From the NCBI GenBank assembly GCA_018417955.1, contig JACTVC010000006.1, positions 2,027,545-2,091,544 of the forward strand: a DNA stretch of 64,000 nt, given 5' to 3'. A program made the position numbers and the translations under genes. The DNA comes from Laccaria trichodermophora (lineage: Eukaryota > Basidiomycota > Agaricomycetes > Agaricales > Hydnangiaceae). Each line of letters opens with the position of its first letter. Position 1 is the first letter of the stretch. The notes beneath the pieces were generated by a model, which did no database searches, had not been told where the DNA came from, and saw nothing but the letters and a program-made list of their open reading frames with translations. This document shows positions 35,901 through 45,169 of this stretch, one piece after another.

Positions 35901-36440
35901 ATCCACAGCAAAGCAGACTGAGGTGAACCATCTAGCACAGAAGACTGAGCCTCAGGAAGGTTGCAGATGCCCCTCAGTCCCTGTGTGATTGTGCCAATCG
36001 AAGACGCATCAATCCAGAAAACGTGGGAAAAGCTGGGGAAAAATCAGTGATATGGAGCAGGTAGGATCAAGCACTCACAAGTCAGACATTTCCTCAATGA
36101 ACCTCAAACATATCTGAGTCTTCCCGATACCCCCCATACCATACAACAAAAAGAATTTTCGACGGCGGAGTTTATCGTTGCTCTCGGCGGTAAAATGCTC
36201 TTTCAGTTTGGCAAGAACATCAGTCCGACCTGTGAACCGAATGCTTGAGTTTGTCGCTTTTACGGGAATCGCTGCATCGGATGTCGCCCTGTTGCCATCG
36301 GTAGTGTTGTAATTGATCTGTGTGATATCAGCATCGGATAAGTGGCATCGGAAAGCATCACGTACAACATCGGCAGCCATGAATGTGCCGCCTCTTATAA
36401 CGAGGTTCTGAGACTCTGGGAAGACTTGATTTCCACTCAT
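32930..36440 (-). CDS. STAND/NLR-type receptor: NB-ARC ATPase with long TPR array
   Basis: Exon 1 (36440-36079) and exon 2 (36032-32930) are joined across a 46-nt intron and give 1154 aa. Residues 1-65 start MSGNQVFPESQNLVIRGG, an N-terminus common in mushroom NLRs. The NB-ARC core has Walker A GMGGIGKT at 101-108, a Walker B-like AMVFDNAD near 173-180, ILITSRNAG, PLAIDQAGAF and a final TMHPLIHAW that fits the MHD-like position. The last ~600 residues are about 15 TPR units of 42 aa (consensus ITYDxLGKYADAEKLKIQ then VLDMRxRLLGEEHPDTITAM), of the kinesin-light-chain type. Such proteins act as intracellular sensors in fungal incompatibility and non-self recognition; the ligand is unknown. The start at 36440 was chosen over upstream in-frame ATGs because it matches the family N-terminus. 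The TPR half is CpG-poor, whereas exon 1 is CpG-rich. The frame is intact. Confidence 0.88.
33020..34860 (-). repeat. 126-bp tandem coding repeats (TPR array)
   Basis: About fourteen to fifteen in-frame 126-bp units with high DNA similarity, e.g. repeated CCTCTCCAAGAAGT, TCCAGAACTTGTATTTTAAG and GCTTCTCTGCATCTGCATAT in the plus-strand reading. Each encodes one TPR with GEEHPDTITAM. Similarity favours unequal crossing-over and copy-number change. Confidence 0.9.
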
Positions 36441-37029
36441 GTTGGTAGAGTAGCAGATGTGGGAGAAGGAAAGGAGCGAGAACTGTGTGGGCGCGAACAT
36501 GTGGCGTTTTCGCGGTTTGCCGGTGCACAGGAATGGAAGGTGTTTAGGGTTCAAACGTGGGCGCTCGAAAGAAATTTTGGATTGGTCTATACGATTATGC
36601 AGTTACCTGGAAAAGTGTGGGAGCTTCGAGACGAACTCGACGAAAGCTTCGAACCAGAAACACAAGATAAAAAGTACGCCAAGACGGCTGAGGCGATTCC
36701 GAACTACAAGACACTGCAGAACACAACATTCAAGGACCACGTATCCAAACGCAGACGAACATGACAGTACATTTGTGCACCTTTTGAATAAAGATAAGCT
36801 GTAAGTAAGTATACTTAAGAGAATGAAGATTCTGAGGAGACTTATTCCACCACACACACGGCGCTGATCCTGTTACTTGTCAGAAGTACCCACCAACCCA
36901 TCAGAAATCGCCAAAAAAAAGAGACAATCACAGCAACTCACAAGCGTAGCGAGCTCCCTTCGATCATCACTCTTCAGGAAATGAATAGCGACAACGGCAG
37001 CCGTCTTCTTGTTCACGAACTTTCCGAGA
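36441..37029. other. Promoter side of the NLR gene
   Basis: CpG-normal spacer between the NLR start and the eL8 pseudogene. A 140-codon plus-strand frame (36342-36764) overlaps NLR exon 1 and shows no domain, so it is not called. Confidence 0.35.
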
Positions 37030-37650
37030 CAAGCTTTCCCCCTTCACGCTGACATAGGGGACGCCCATCTTGCGGTATAGGGCCGGGAGGAAGATGACGA
37101 GCCCAATGGGGTCGACGTCGTGCGTGATGACGACGAGCGCAGCTTTCTTAGTCTTGATGAGGGCGACGATGTGGTTGAGGCCGTATTTGAAGAAGAGGGG
37201 TTTCTTTGATCGAAAGGGATGACGAAACGACTCATAGCAGACGCAGCAGCAGCAGTCAAATGGGCCCTTTCCTGCTTCGACTGGGGGCGGTACTTATTCA
37301 ACAGCTTGAACAATCGCGCAGCAGTATTCTTATCCAGTGTGTGCGAGAAACGAGGCAATGGCGAATGGGACCTTGAGACGTTGGTGCAGAATGACCTTTT
37401 GCCTCTGGAGGCGGACGTATTCGGGCCATTTGAACTTTGACAAGAAACGGGTGAGGTCAGTTTGGGATCGCATGTCCTGGCCCGTGGTCCAAGCTGAGTT
37501 TCAGAATAAGTACCAATAGAGAGACAACAACACGACAACGCAACGATGCCAAAGTTTTTGACACTAGCCTCGAACAAAGGCTTCTTCGCCTTGCTGGTAC
37601 CAAAGGGGCCGCGAGGGTTCCTTGCCAGTTCCGGATTTGGCTTTGAACTG
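37030..37650 (-). pseudogene. Ribosomal protein eL8 (L7a) pseudogene
   Basis: Minus-strand translation gives eL8 pieces in three frames. PLFEASVKNFGI (about 37590) is followed by [21 protein letters not shown] (about 37440-37380), [19 protein letters not shown] (about 37340-37280), [20 protein letters not shown] (about 37190-37130) and [23 protein letters not shown] (about 37120-37060). The last pieces are [20 protein letters not shown]. Frames shift between FLAH and TLDKN (about 37340) and again near 37215. The C-terminus continues only to about 37000. Since eL8 is an essential single-copy gene, a working copy must exist elsewhere. Confidence 0.8.
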
Positions 37651-37744
37651 GTTATCGTACCCGTAGAGTAGGAGTAGGCACCCCAGAAAAGTAGAGTAGG
37701 TCCAGGTCTGGGTGATTCAAATCCACGTACAGAAGATCACGTCG

Positions 37745-37963
37745 TTACAGTGGGAACGACAATTAGGGCCATGACGATTTCCTTCACCTAAGCTTGCTTT
37801 CGATGGCAGGCCAATGGTTTTCATCGACTAAACAACCGCATCGGAGCCCGGCTACGCGCATGCTGAGCGGAAGAAGTGGGCTGACTTTCGGCCCCGGAAA
37901 GACGTTGATGAAGACACTGCACTTGTAATAAAAACCTGTGGCAACAAATGAATCTTGAAATTG
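37745..37963 (+). repeat. Dispersed ~215-bp repeat, copy 2
   Basis: Second copy of the repeat at 12357-12573, same orientation. See shared blocks GTGGGAACGAC, TGACGATTTCCTTCACC and TGCTGAGCGGAAGAAG. Confidence 0.7.
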
Positions 37964-38313
37964 ACAGCGACGAGATAACACTTGCATACTAATTTGCACC
38001 TTGTTTTCCGGAAGACACTTTGTTCCTATGTGCGATATCTTGTATGATATATGGTTTTCGCTCAAAATTCAACTCCAAAAGTCGCAGCGGCCGCCGTGTT
38101 CAAATAGGGGTATTCGGGCTACGTCCACGTATAAACTCTTGGAAGTTCTGGGCGATGACTTGAGGACTGCGTCCGCTGCAGAGACTTCGCAAGCATGTTT
38201 CTGTGACGTGACGCGTGTGACTCCTATAAAGATCCCTGAACTCCAACTCTGAACTCAAGTCCAAATTCACAGCATCCCATTGTGGTCACCTTATCCCCAC
38301 CTTTTCGCTGTCC
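37964..38313. other. Spacer / promoter of the LCHN-like gene
   Basis: About 350 bp with no frame of interest; directly upstream of the ATG at 38314. Confidence 0.35.
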
Positions 38314-40442
38314 ATGTCGATAGCGGACTCGAAGGGAAAGTGTCCTCAAGATTTAGGTGAGTCGGTCTTGGGACTCTTGTGCCATAGCACTCAATTTACG
38401 TCCAGTTGCGATATTTCATGCTTCATTTCATCCAACACAGGGAAACGTTATTGACTGGTCGTTGAAAGCTAGCGACGGTGCGTTCTCAGCTTGACCTCTT
38501 CCTCTCCAAAACTTACATATGGGATGTAGATTTAAACCTCGACCACCTTGAATTTAGTGCGTTGCCCAGTGGGTTACATCTCGTTGGACAGGACGTCGTG
38601 TGCGTACCGTTCGTGTCGCCTATTCTCGTCAATTTACAATATACTTTCTCAGATATTTTACAAAAGACGGCCAGCATGGTGTTTGTGTCTTCAGAAGAAG
38701 AAAAACTACAGAACAAGGGCACAGGGGTTTTCGTTTATCCTCACTCGGTATACTTCTTGCCAAATCACAGCGACCACGACCATGGAGACATGTACAAGCA
38801 TTGAAAGATCTTACGACAATCATCTATTCACGATTAGAAGAATCAGGCATACTGGACCCGACAGAGAGCGACTGGGAACCTGCACGGACCTTTTTCGAGG
38901 AACGGAAGCTTAGACGTGCAGACCTTGGAGGCGCTGGAGACTGGAACGGCTGGAGCGATGAATTGGACGGGGTATGTGTTCGGCTGCCTCTTCGACTCAA
39001 TTGCCGTCTGATGCACATCAGAGCTCCGACCCACCCGATGCGAATCCCACCCTACATCTCCCGCATCTCCTTCGAATCCTCGGGCCTTCGTCGCTGACAT
39101 TATATAAGCATATACTGGGACGACGAAGGGTGATGATATATACTCTACCGCCAGTGGAACCTGCGTGCATCCTATGTCATGTTGCTGCAAACATGTGCTT
39201 TGAGTACCAAGCAGCCGAAGGCTCCACGTCCACGACACGGCTGAAGGGTCGGAATAAGGAACCAGTGAACGTACTTGGGATGGTGACGTTGGCTGACCTT
39301 GACAAACTTCGCGTTGAAAGCGAGACAGGACGTGGCTGGGTTGCCTGTGAGTGCGGATGATTCTCAATGATCCATTGCTTATGCCACAGCAGGCACGACG
39401 GATGCGATATTTATCGAGAAACCTTCTTATTACGACCTACTGATTGATCTTACGACATTGACACCCCATAAAGCGACACGACCCACTTTTTACGCTTCCA
39501 AGCCAGTTTCATCCCAGCCTGGTAGCTCGAAAAGCCCAACTCACCGGCTGTCCACAGTCCGTTTCGCGTGGAGTGATATAAAGCTTGTACGCTTCTTTTT
39601 TTTGCCGTCTGGTTGCTAGAGCAAACTAACGTACTTTGTAGTGGAATGAGATTGAGCGAATCCTCAAACTCGACTCAGACCAAGCCTCACACCATGCATG
39701 CTGTGGACCCTCCGCCTCTCCAGACGCACCCCTGAAATCAAAGTCAATCACCGCATGGACAGACGCATGGCAAGTCTACGAAGACGTGTGTATCATTTGC
39801 GCTGGGCTGTGGATAGGCTCATGGCGGGGTAACTCTACCATGTCTTATTCAACCGCCGATGGACCGGAGAACTGGGGCTCCGTGCGGCTTGAAGGCGATG
39901 ATGACCTTTCCTTGCACTCGACGTATGTCAGGAGTTTAGGGATGGGGATCGAGGGTCGGCCGGTGCCAGCGTCAGGGAGCAGCACCCTCTCGCCCCCTAC
40001 ATCGACGAGTAAAGCTGCAAAGAGGTCGAGTGGGATAAGCGGGAAGGCCGCTTCCACCGTTTCTGGTGGAAGTGGGAAGGCACGGCAGGTGTCTTCCTCC
40101 TTTGGTGCGGGGGACGATTTTGCTTTGGAGGGCAACGGCAACCAAGACAGAAGGGACGGCCAGCTGTTGACGACACTCGCGTTGTTGCAGACGTTCCATG
40201 CCCATACGGCTTTCCAGGTGTCGGTTTTGGAAATGCTCCTGCCGAAGGGACTGGGCTCTGACGCTGATGAGTCAACGGTATACATCAGCCCGAAAGACAT
40301 TCTCCTGTTTGAGCTTGGTCCGTTGAGCGGATTGGATGCACGGTATTTGGAGTGGCTTGCAGCGGAATATGCGGGCGGTGTCAAGGTTGTTATCAAAAGG
40401 GGCTGGAAGGATTTGTTGGCCATAATACTTGGCTATGGTTAG
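38314..40442 (+). CDS. LCHN/DENND11-like protein (DUF4484, DENN-related)
   Basis: ATG at 38314 (MSIADSKGKCPQDL) starts a gene of at least seven exons with introns of ~45-60 nt. After the first introns the protein reads VAIFHASFHPTQGNVIDWSL, LNLDHLEFSALPSGLHLVGQ, YFTKDGQHGVCVFRRRKT and GFRLSSLGILLAKSQRPRPW. Later exons give LLRILGPSSLTLYKHILGRR, TTDAIFIEKPSYYDLLIDLT and a last exon to 40442 ending VVIKRGWKDLLAIILGYG. These blocks are characteristic of the fungal LCHN/DUF4484 family, related to DENN-domain proteins that act on Rab GTPases. The exact role in fungi is not established. A Ser/Thr-rich insertion (about 39950-40120) breaks the last exon. Confidence 0.72.
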
Positions 40443-40691
40443 GATTCGGGGAGGGGTTGTGATAATTTGTAAATTTCTATCGGTCCTTTATTCAATTTTG
40501 TATTCCCCTTTGCTGTATACCCAACTCTTTTCTGTAATATAGATGCCTTACGGTAGTCGTGAGCGCGTTTGGCTGTTTTATAGCTGCTGAGCAGTCTAGA
40601 AGCACCTAAAATTTAAAAGGCGAACTAATATTCGCGTCTTGTCACGATGTCACACCGCGTTTCCTCGCCCACTCATTAGCACCCTTGAGCA

Positions 40692-42182
40692 ATGCCACGC
40701 GCTGCTACTCGATCTCAACATCCAGCTGCTTCCCAGCCGCAGCCGAGCCAGCGGGCGCAACAGGCTCGCGGAGGGAAGGCCAGGCAAGTCGAGGAGGACC
40801 CAGAGGAAGATGAAGACGACGGAGGGGATGAGGACGAGGATGGAGCTGGTGGTGGACGAATGGATATCGATGGGGAGGAAAATGGAGATACTGTATGGAC
40901 TATCTTTGGCCAACCAAAGTCGTTTACCGACCCTTTTTTTTTTACCAACAGGACCTTGTGCGCAAAGCCAATGACCTTGTTAGACTGGCTCTCTTTTGCG
41001 AGCATAAACGGATTCCACTGCGTAGGGACGATATTACCAAGAAAGGTCCTTTCTCCTTGTTTCAAAAAGTGCCTTGCAGTAACTGATGAACAATCTATTG
41101 GATAGTTCTTGGTCCAAACGCTTCCCGAGCATATAACGGTGTCTTCCATGCTGCTCAGGAAAGACTCCGAAAAGTATTCGGCATGGAGCTCATCGAGATC
41201 CCCTCACGCGCCGGGTTGGAACAAGACAACAATACCAATGGTAACGAGGAAGAGCTCGCTGAGGCCCGCCGAGCCACGGGTGTAAAGAAGAAATGTAGCC
41301 ACTCCGACTCACTCTCTGTCTTCTGCATATATACTCACCCTTTCTTCCTCTTAGCGGTAGCACTCGGCTCAAAAACCTACATGCTTCGCTCATGTCTGCA
41401 TCCCTCCATCATCGAGCGAGCAGCACTCACAGACGAACAAATTCTCGAGCAGGAACTTGCGGACACGCCCTTCGACGACTCCGATGACGAGGACGAGAAC
41501 GGAGCTGACGACGATGAGCGGCGTCCACGTTCATATGGGAGCCTCATCTCATGGAGCACAACGGATCAGCTGGGCCCATTAGGCATTCTCTACATAATCC
41601 TCGCTCTGATCCTCGTTAGTGGAAGAGTTATGACCGATGGTATGTCCATTGTTTTTTTACGCCTACCAAAGTTAACAATTCACCAAAACAGTCGACCTCC
41701 GTACCCAACTAAAACGCCTCCGCCTCCCCTCAACAGCAGGCCGCTCTCCAGTCCACTTCACCACCTCCTCAACGCATCGTTCCATGTCCCTAGACGCATA
41801 CCTGACTCACCTCCAACAGAAAGGTTTCCTCGACCGCCAACAGGTTGGTGACAATGCAGCCAAGAAGAAAGGCGCAGGGAAACGTATACGAGCTACTCAA
41901 GCAGAGGACGCGGAAGAAGGTCGCACGTGGGAATGGCGCTGGGGACCGAGAGCGTCGTGTGAGGTTGGTGAAGAAGGCATCGCAAAGTTTGTGGCGGAGT
42001 TTATGATTGGGAACGCAGATGTGGACGAGGACGAGGACGCGGAGGAGGGCAATGCCACTGGTGGAGCTAGGAGGAGGAGGGCTGGTGGGGCGGCTGCGGC
42101 GAATGGAAGGGAGGACAAGCTGAAGCGGATGTTGGCTGGGGTGGAGAAGGCGGCTGGCGGGAAATTGGCCGAGTCCCGTTGA
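40692..42182 (+). CDS. NSE3: Nse3, MAGE-domain subunit of the SMC5/6 complex
   Basis: Begins MPRAATRSQHP, an acidic disordered leader. A splice near 40890/40950 then leads into the MAGE homology domain: DLVRKANDLVRLALFCEHKR, IPLRRDDITKK, then VLGPNASRAYNGVFHAAQER and VFGMELIEI. Later exons give SKTYMLRSCLHPSIIERAAL, LGILYIILALILVSGRVM, MSLDAYLTHLQQKGFLDRQQ and WEWRWGPRASCEVGEEGIAK. The end is KLAESR with TGA at 42180-42182. Nse3 pairs with Nse1 and Nse4 in the Smc5/6 DNA-repair complex and binds DNA through its winged helices. Five or so exons. The stop codon lies inside the target duplication of element E4, so the insertion is immediately 3' of the coding sequence and all of the 3' UTR is transposon-derived. 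Confidence 0.85.
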
Positions 42183-42184
42183 TT

Positions 42185-43042
42185 AGGACCCTGGTATATG
42201 CTATAGAATGTCCGATCCTTATGCGGACGGAAATGGGACCTAAAATCGTCTCACCTTCGATCCTTATGCGTACGGAAAGCCCGAATTTTGACCGGAGGTT
42301 TGATCCATTTTGCGTCTGTAAATGGCCAGTCGGTACGGAGGTCCGATCCAATTTTCGTACGTTTGTAGCTGTCGGCTTGAGTTGGGTTTGAGCAAGTTTG
42401 AGCTCAAAAAATTTCACAACCCCTCCCACATCTTCTATTTTCCCCAAGCCCTCTGAGCGACGCACCGCATCATCGTTCTCAATGATGATAATCCATTTGG
42501 GAATAGCGCGACTCAGCATCAGCCATTAATTACCACAGCGCTCCTTTCATCCCATTGTAATCTATTGCAATCAACGATGTCGGGATTTTGGAATATATTG
42601 GAAGGTCAGTTGCTCAACTCATTTTGTTTGCTAAATGGATTTTTGAAGCTCATGCCTTCAGCAGGCAGTTTATTGTCGTCATTCATCCTGGCCCGGAACA
42701 CAAACTTTCAGAGGACTTTGTAACTTAGATCTTGGCAATTCCGTGGCTGATGCAGCCTGCATTGCAATATGGAAACATTGTGAGGTTAGAAGGGATACTC
42801 TGACCTGATTACAACCTTTTTAAAAAGCTTTATGCAGACATTTTGACCTAAATTCCATCTCTCATCCTCTATGTGCACGGATCTCGAGCATTTACATGTC
42901 CGATAGGTATTGCGGACGGAAATGGTCCAAAATGATAAGTAGGATCCGAGTTGCGGACGGAAACACTGAAAAATCGTCCGTACGTAAGTGCCAAAATTTG
43001 GCCGTTTTGGATCGGACATTTGACAGCATATACCAGGGTCCT
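42185..43042. mobile_element. TIR element with 8-bp target duplication abutting NSE3 (element E4)
   Basis: 34-bp terminal inverted repeats (42185-42218 and 43009-43042, three mismatches) start AGGACCCTGGTATATGCT. A perfect 8-bp direct repeat CGTTGATT flanks it at 42177-42184 and 43043-43050. GCGGACGGAAA-type motifs recur near both ends (about 42220, 42913, 42953). No transposase frame in 858 bp. 8-bp duplication plus subterminal repeats point to a hAT-like non-autonomous element. Confidence 0.88.
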
Positions 43043-43050
43043 CGTTGATT

Positions 43051-43623
43051 GTTCCCATTTTGATATATAGGTTCACCCCCATTTGACTCCAACTACACTA
43101 AACCATGCATGCAGATGCCTTATGCTTGTCCAAATGTAAGCCTTACAGAGTACTATTCCAGCTAATTGCGAAGCGATAGAGCAGCTCGGCTCCTGTTCCA
43201 GCCCAGCCATTTCTTTGTTTGTTGATCAGCAGCTTGCCAAAATATGAGCACGTGGTTCAACTTTTCCGATCTTATTCACATACCCTCGCCTCTCCCTTTC
43301 CTCGAATAATAATGGCGCGGGCTTCTCATCAAAGACACATCCCAGAACTTGTCAAGGAAATCCTTGTTACCAAATGCCCTCAAAAGACATTTCGATCCGG
43401 TTTATTTGGCTTCGGTGTACGCCACAAACAAACACCGTTCAAGCTTTACACTCTATCGTTTCGCAATTACCTGTCACGGAAGGGCACGTTCCCAGCTGAA
43501 GGTTGCAAAGATTCGATGAACGGTGATGGCCGTGACATGGAAAAGCTTTTGCACAGGTTGGACACCTTGCTTTAGTCCCAGCTATCGAGAAACCTCGACT
43601 CGAATTTTTTCCTCATCCTCATC
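43051..43623 (+). other. 5' region of the ATP-grasp gene, with a doubtful small frame
   Basis: An ATG at 43312 (or 43219) opens a frame to 43575 encoding MARASHQRHIPELVKEILV onward, 87 aa, without a recognised domain. It may be a small gene or chance; the remainder is the presumed promoter and 5' UTR of the gene at 43624. Confidence 0.3.
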
Positions 43624-44751
43624 ATGGGCTCAAACGAAAGATTATTGATTGGATACACATACGATCGACAGGCCGATTGGATGGCATTAGGATTTGACGC
43701 AGAGGATTGCGTAGACTTCTATAATGACAAAACCATCGATGCGATCGCAGAGGCGCTAACAGCGCTGGGCTATCGCGTCGACCGTGTTGGCAATGCTCGC
43801 GCCCTAATCAGTCGTCTGGCCTCATACGACAGGGAAGACAGTTTTCACTGCCCATGGGATATCGTCTTCAACATCTGCGCAGGTCGCAGTGGTGTCGCTG
43901 GTCGGGAAGGGCACGTTCCATCCATTTTAGAGTGTTACAACATTCCATTCGTCCTGAGCGACTCATCCACATTCTCACTGTGCCTAGACAAGGCTAAAAC
44001 CAAAATGGTATTGGAATTTTCGGGAATTGCGACTGCTCCATTTGCAGTGGTTCACCCTGGACAAACCGCCGAGGATGCCATACAAAAATCCCGACATCGA
44101 CCTCTGTTGTACCGACAGCTTCCTTTGTTTGTCAAACCATGTACAGAGTCGACCGGCAAAGGTATCTGGAAGATGTCTAAAATCACCAATTGGAGCCAAT
44201 TGGACCAAGTTGTTCAATCACTGCAGTACAAATTTCCTGGTCATGATATGTTGATCGAGAAGTTCTTGAACGGCCGCGAGTTCACGGTGGGCATCGTTGG
44301 GACAGGCGAGAATGCGCGTGTTATTTTTGTCATGGAAATCAAGTATCGTTTACACCAAACCAAGGCCGACCATGACGCAGCGCAGCCAATCGCATCTGAA
44401 GATGATGCTGATTTCTATTCATTTGCAATCAAGAGTTGCGTCCACTGGAATGAAATCGTCGATCTATGCAATGGCTCTGATCAATTGGCCACACGTGCTG
44501 GAGAGCTGGCCTTACGAGCATACCGGTGCATGGGGTGTCGTGATGTAGGCAGGATCGATGTGCGCTGCGACGTCCTTGATCCCGACCTGGCGCAGCCACA
44601 TATCATGGAGTTGAATCCACTCCCGGGTATCCAGCCTGGCTATTCAGATCTGGTGAAGGGGGCCGAGTTTGTGGGCATATCCTATGAGGCACTTGTTGGA
44701 CAGATTATGGATAGTGCATTGAATCGATTGAATTTAGTACGTAACATGTAA
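43624..44751 (+). CDS. D-alanine-D-alanine-ligase-like ATP-grasp protein, intronless
   Basis: A single 375-aa frame without introns, unusual beside its intron-rich neighbours. It has the Ddl order of motifs. NICAGRSGVAGREGHVPSIL matches the Ddl Gly-rich/QG loop region and IPFVLSDSSTFSLCLDKAKT matches IPxxGS..SAxxMDK. LPLFVKPCTESTGKGIWK is the ATP-binding segment and MLIEKFLNGREFTVGIVG the VEEFIxGRExxVGVLG block. GRIDVRCD and IMELNPLPGIQPGYSD match the metal-binding ExNxxPG. Fungi lack peptidoglycan, so the substrate is probably another amino acid or dipeptide-like acid. The intronless structure suggests descent from a bacterial gene. Frame and start are clear; the reaction is not known. Confidence 0.82.
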   Translation: MGSNERLLIGYTYDRQADWMALGFDAEDCVDFYNDKTIDAIAEALTALGYRVDRVGNARALISRLASYDREDSFHCPWDIVFNICAGRSGVAGREGHVPSILECYNIPFVLSDSSTFSLCLDKAKTKMVLEFSGIATAPFAVVHPGQTAEDAIQKSRHRPLLYRQLPLFVKPCTESTGKGIWKMSKITNWSQLDQVVQSLQYKFPGHDMLIEKFLNGREFTVGIVGTGENARVIFVMEIKYRLHQTKADHDAAQPIASEDDADFYSFAIKSCVHWNEIVDLCNGSDQLATRAGELALRAYRCMGCRDVGRIDVRCDVLDPDLAQPHIMELNPLPGIQPGYSDLVKGAEFVGISYEALVGQIMDSALNRLNLVRNM

Positions 44752-45169
44752 TTCCAGAGTTTGCAAATTTGTTTCGATCCACTTTAAAAGTCTTCTGTGA
44801 TAATTGTAGTCGATTCACTCCGTTTGTGCATGCAAGAGCAACAAAAGTGGGAATAAGGGTGTTCCCTTTGCGATAGTGCGTGTTATTATTACTGGTTGAT
44901 AAAAATAAGCATAGATTCTCAATGCCTTTTTCTTCTTGATATGTTTTGCCACCCGCCCGCCTAATGGTAACAATCTCCGAAATTCATACATAGCGCAGGA
45001 GTACTACTACTACTAGTTTACAATGGGTAAACGCGCATCCGTAATATTACACAAGGCCCCAAAGATAATACATAGTACTGCAAAACAAGCAAGGACAGGA
45101 AAGCGAGGAGGGTGCATAAAGTATGGCATTTAAACGTCCACGTTCATGTATAAAGGTACCCAGCAAATG
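44752..45169. other. Intergenic between convergent genes
   Basis: About 0.4 kb between the ATP-grasp gene and the antiporter gene stop, holding both 3' UTRs. A short ACT repeat lies near 45002. Confidence 0.45.

Noticed and set aside
16560..36000. A TET/JBP dioxygenase gene accompanying the decayed elements
   Set aside because: KDZ elements of mushrooms often carry one, but no HxD plus downstream His dioxygenase block was seen in any frame.
43219..43575. A 118-codon frame before the ATP-grasp gene
   Set aside because: No domain, no conserved start, and it lies where the promoter and 5' UTR should be; kept only as a low-confidence note.
43624..44751. Bacterial contamination as the source of the Ddl-like gene
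   Set aside because: It is embedded between fungal genes in continuous sequence, with similar base composition to its flanks.
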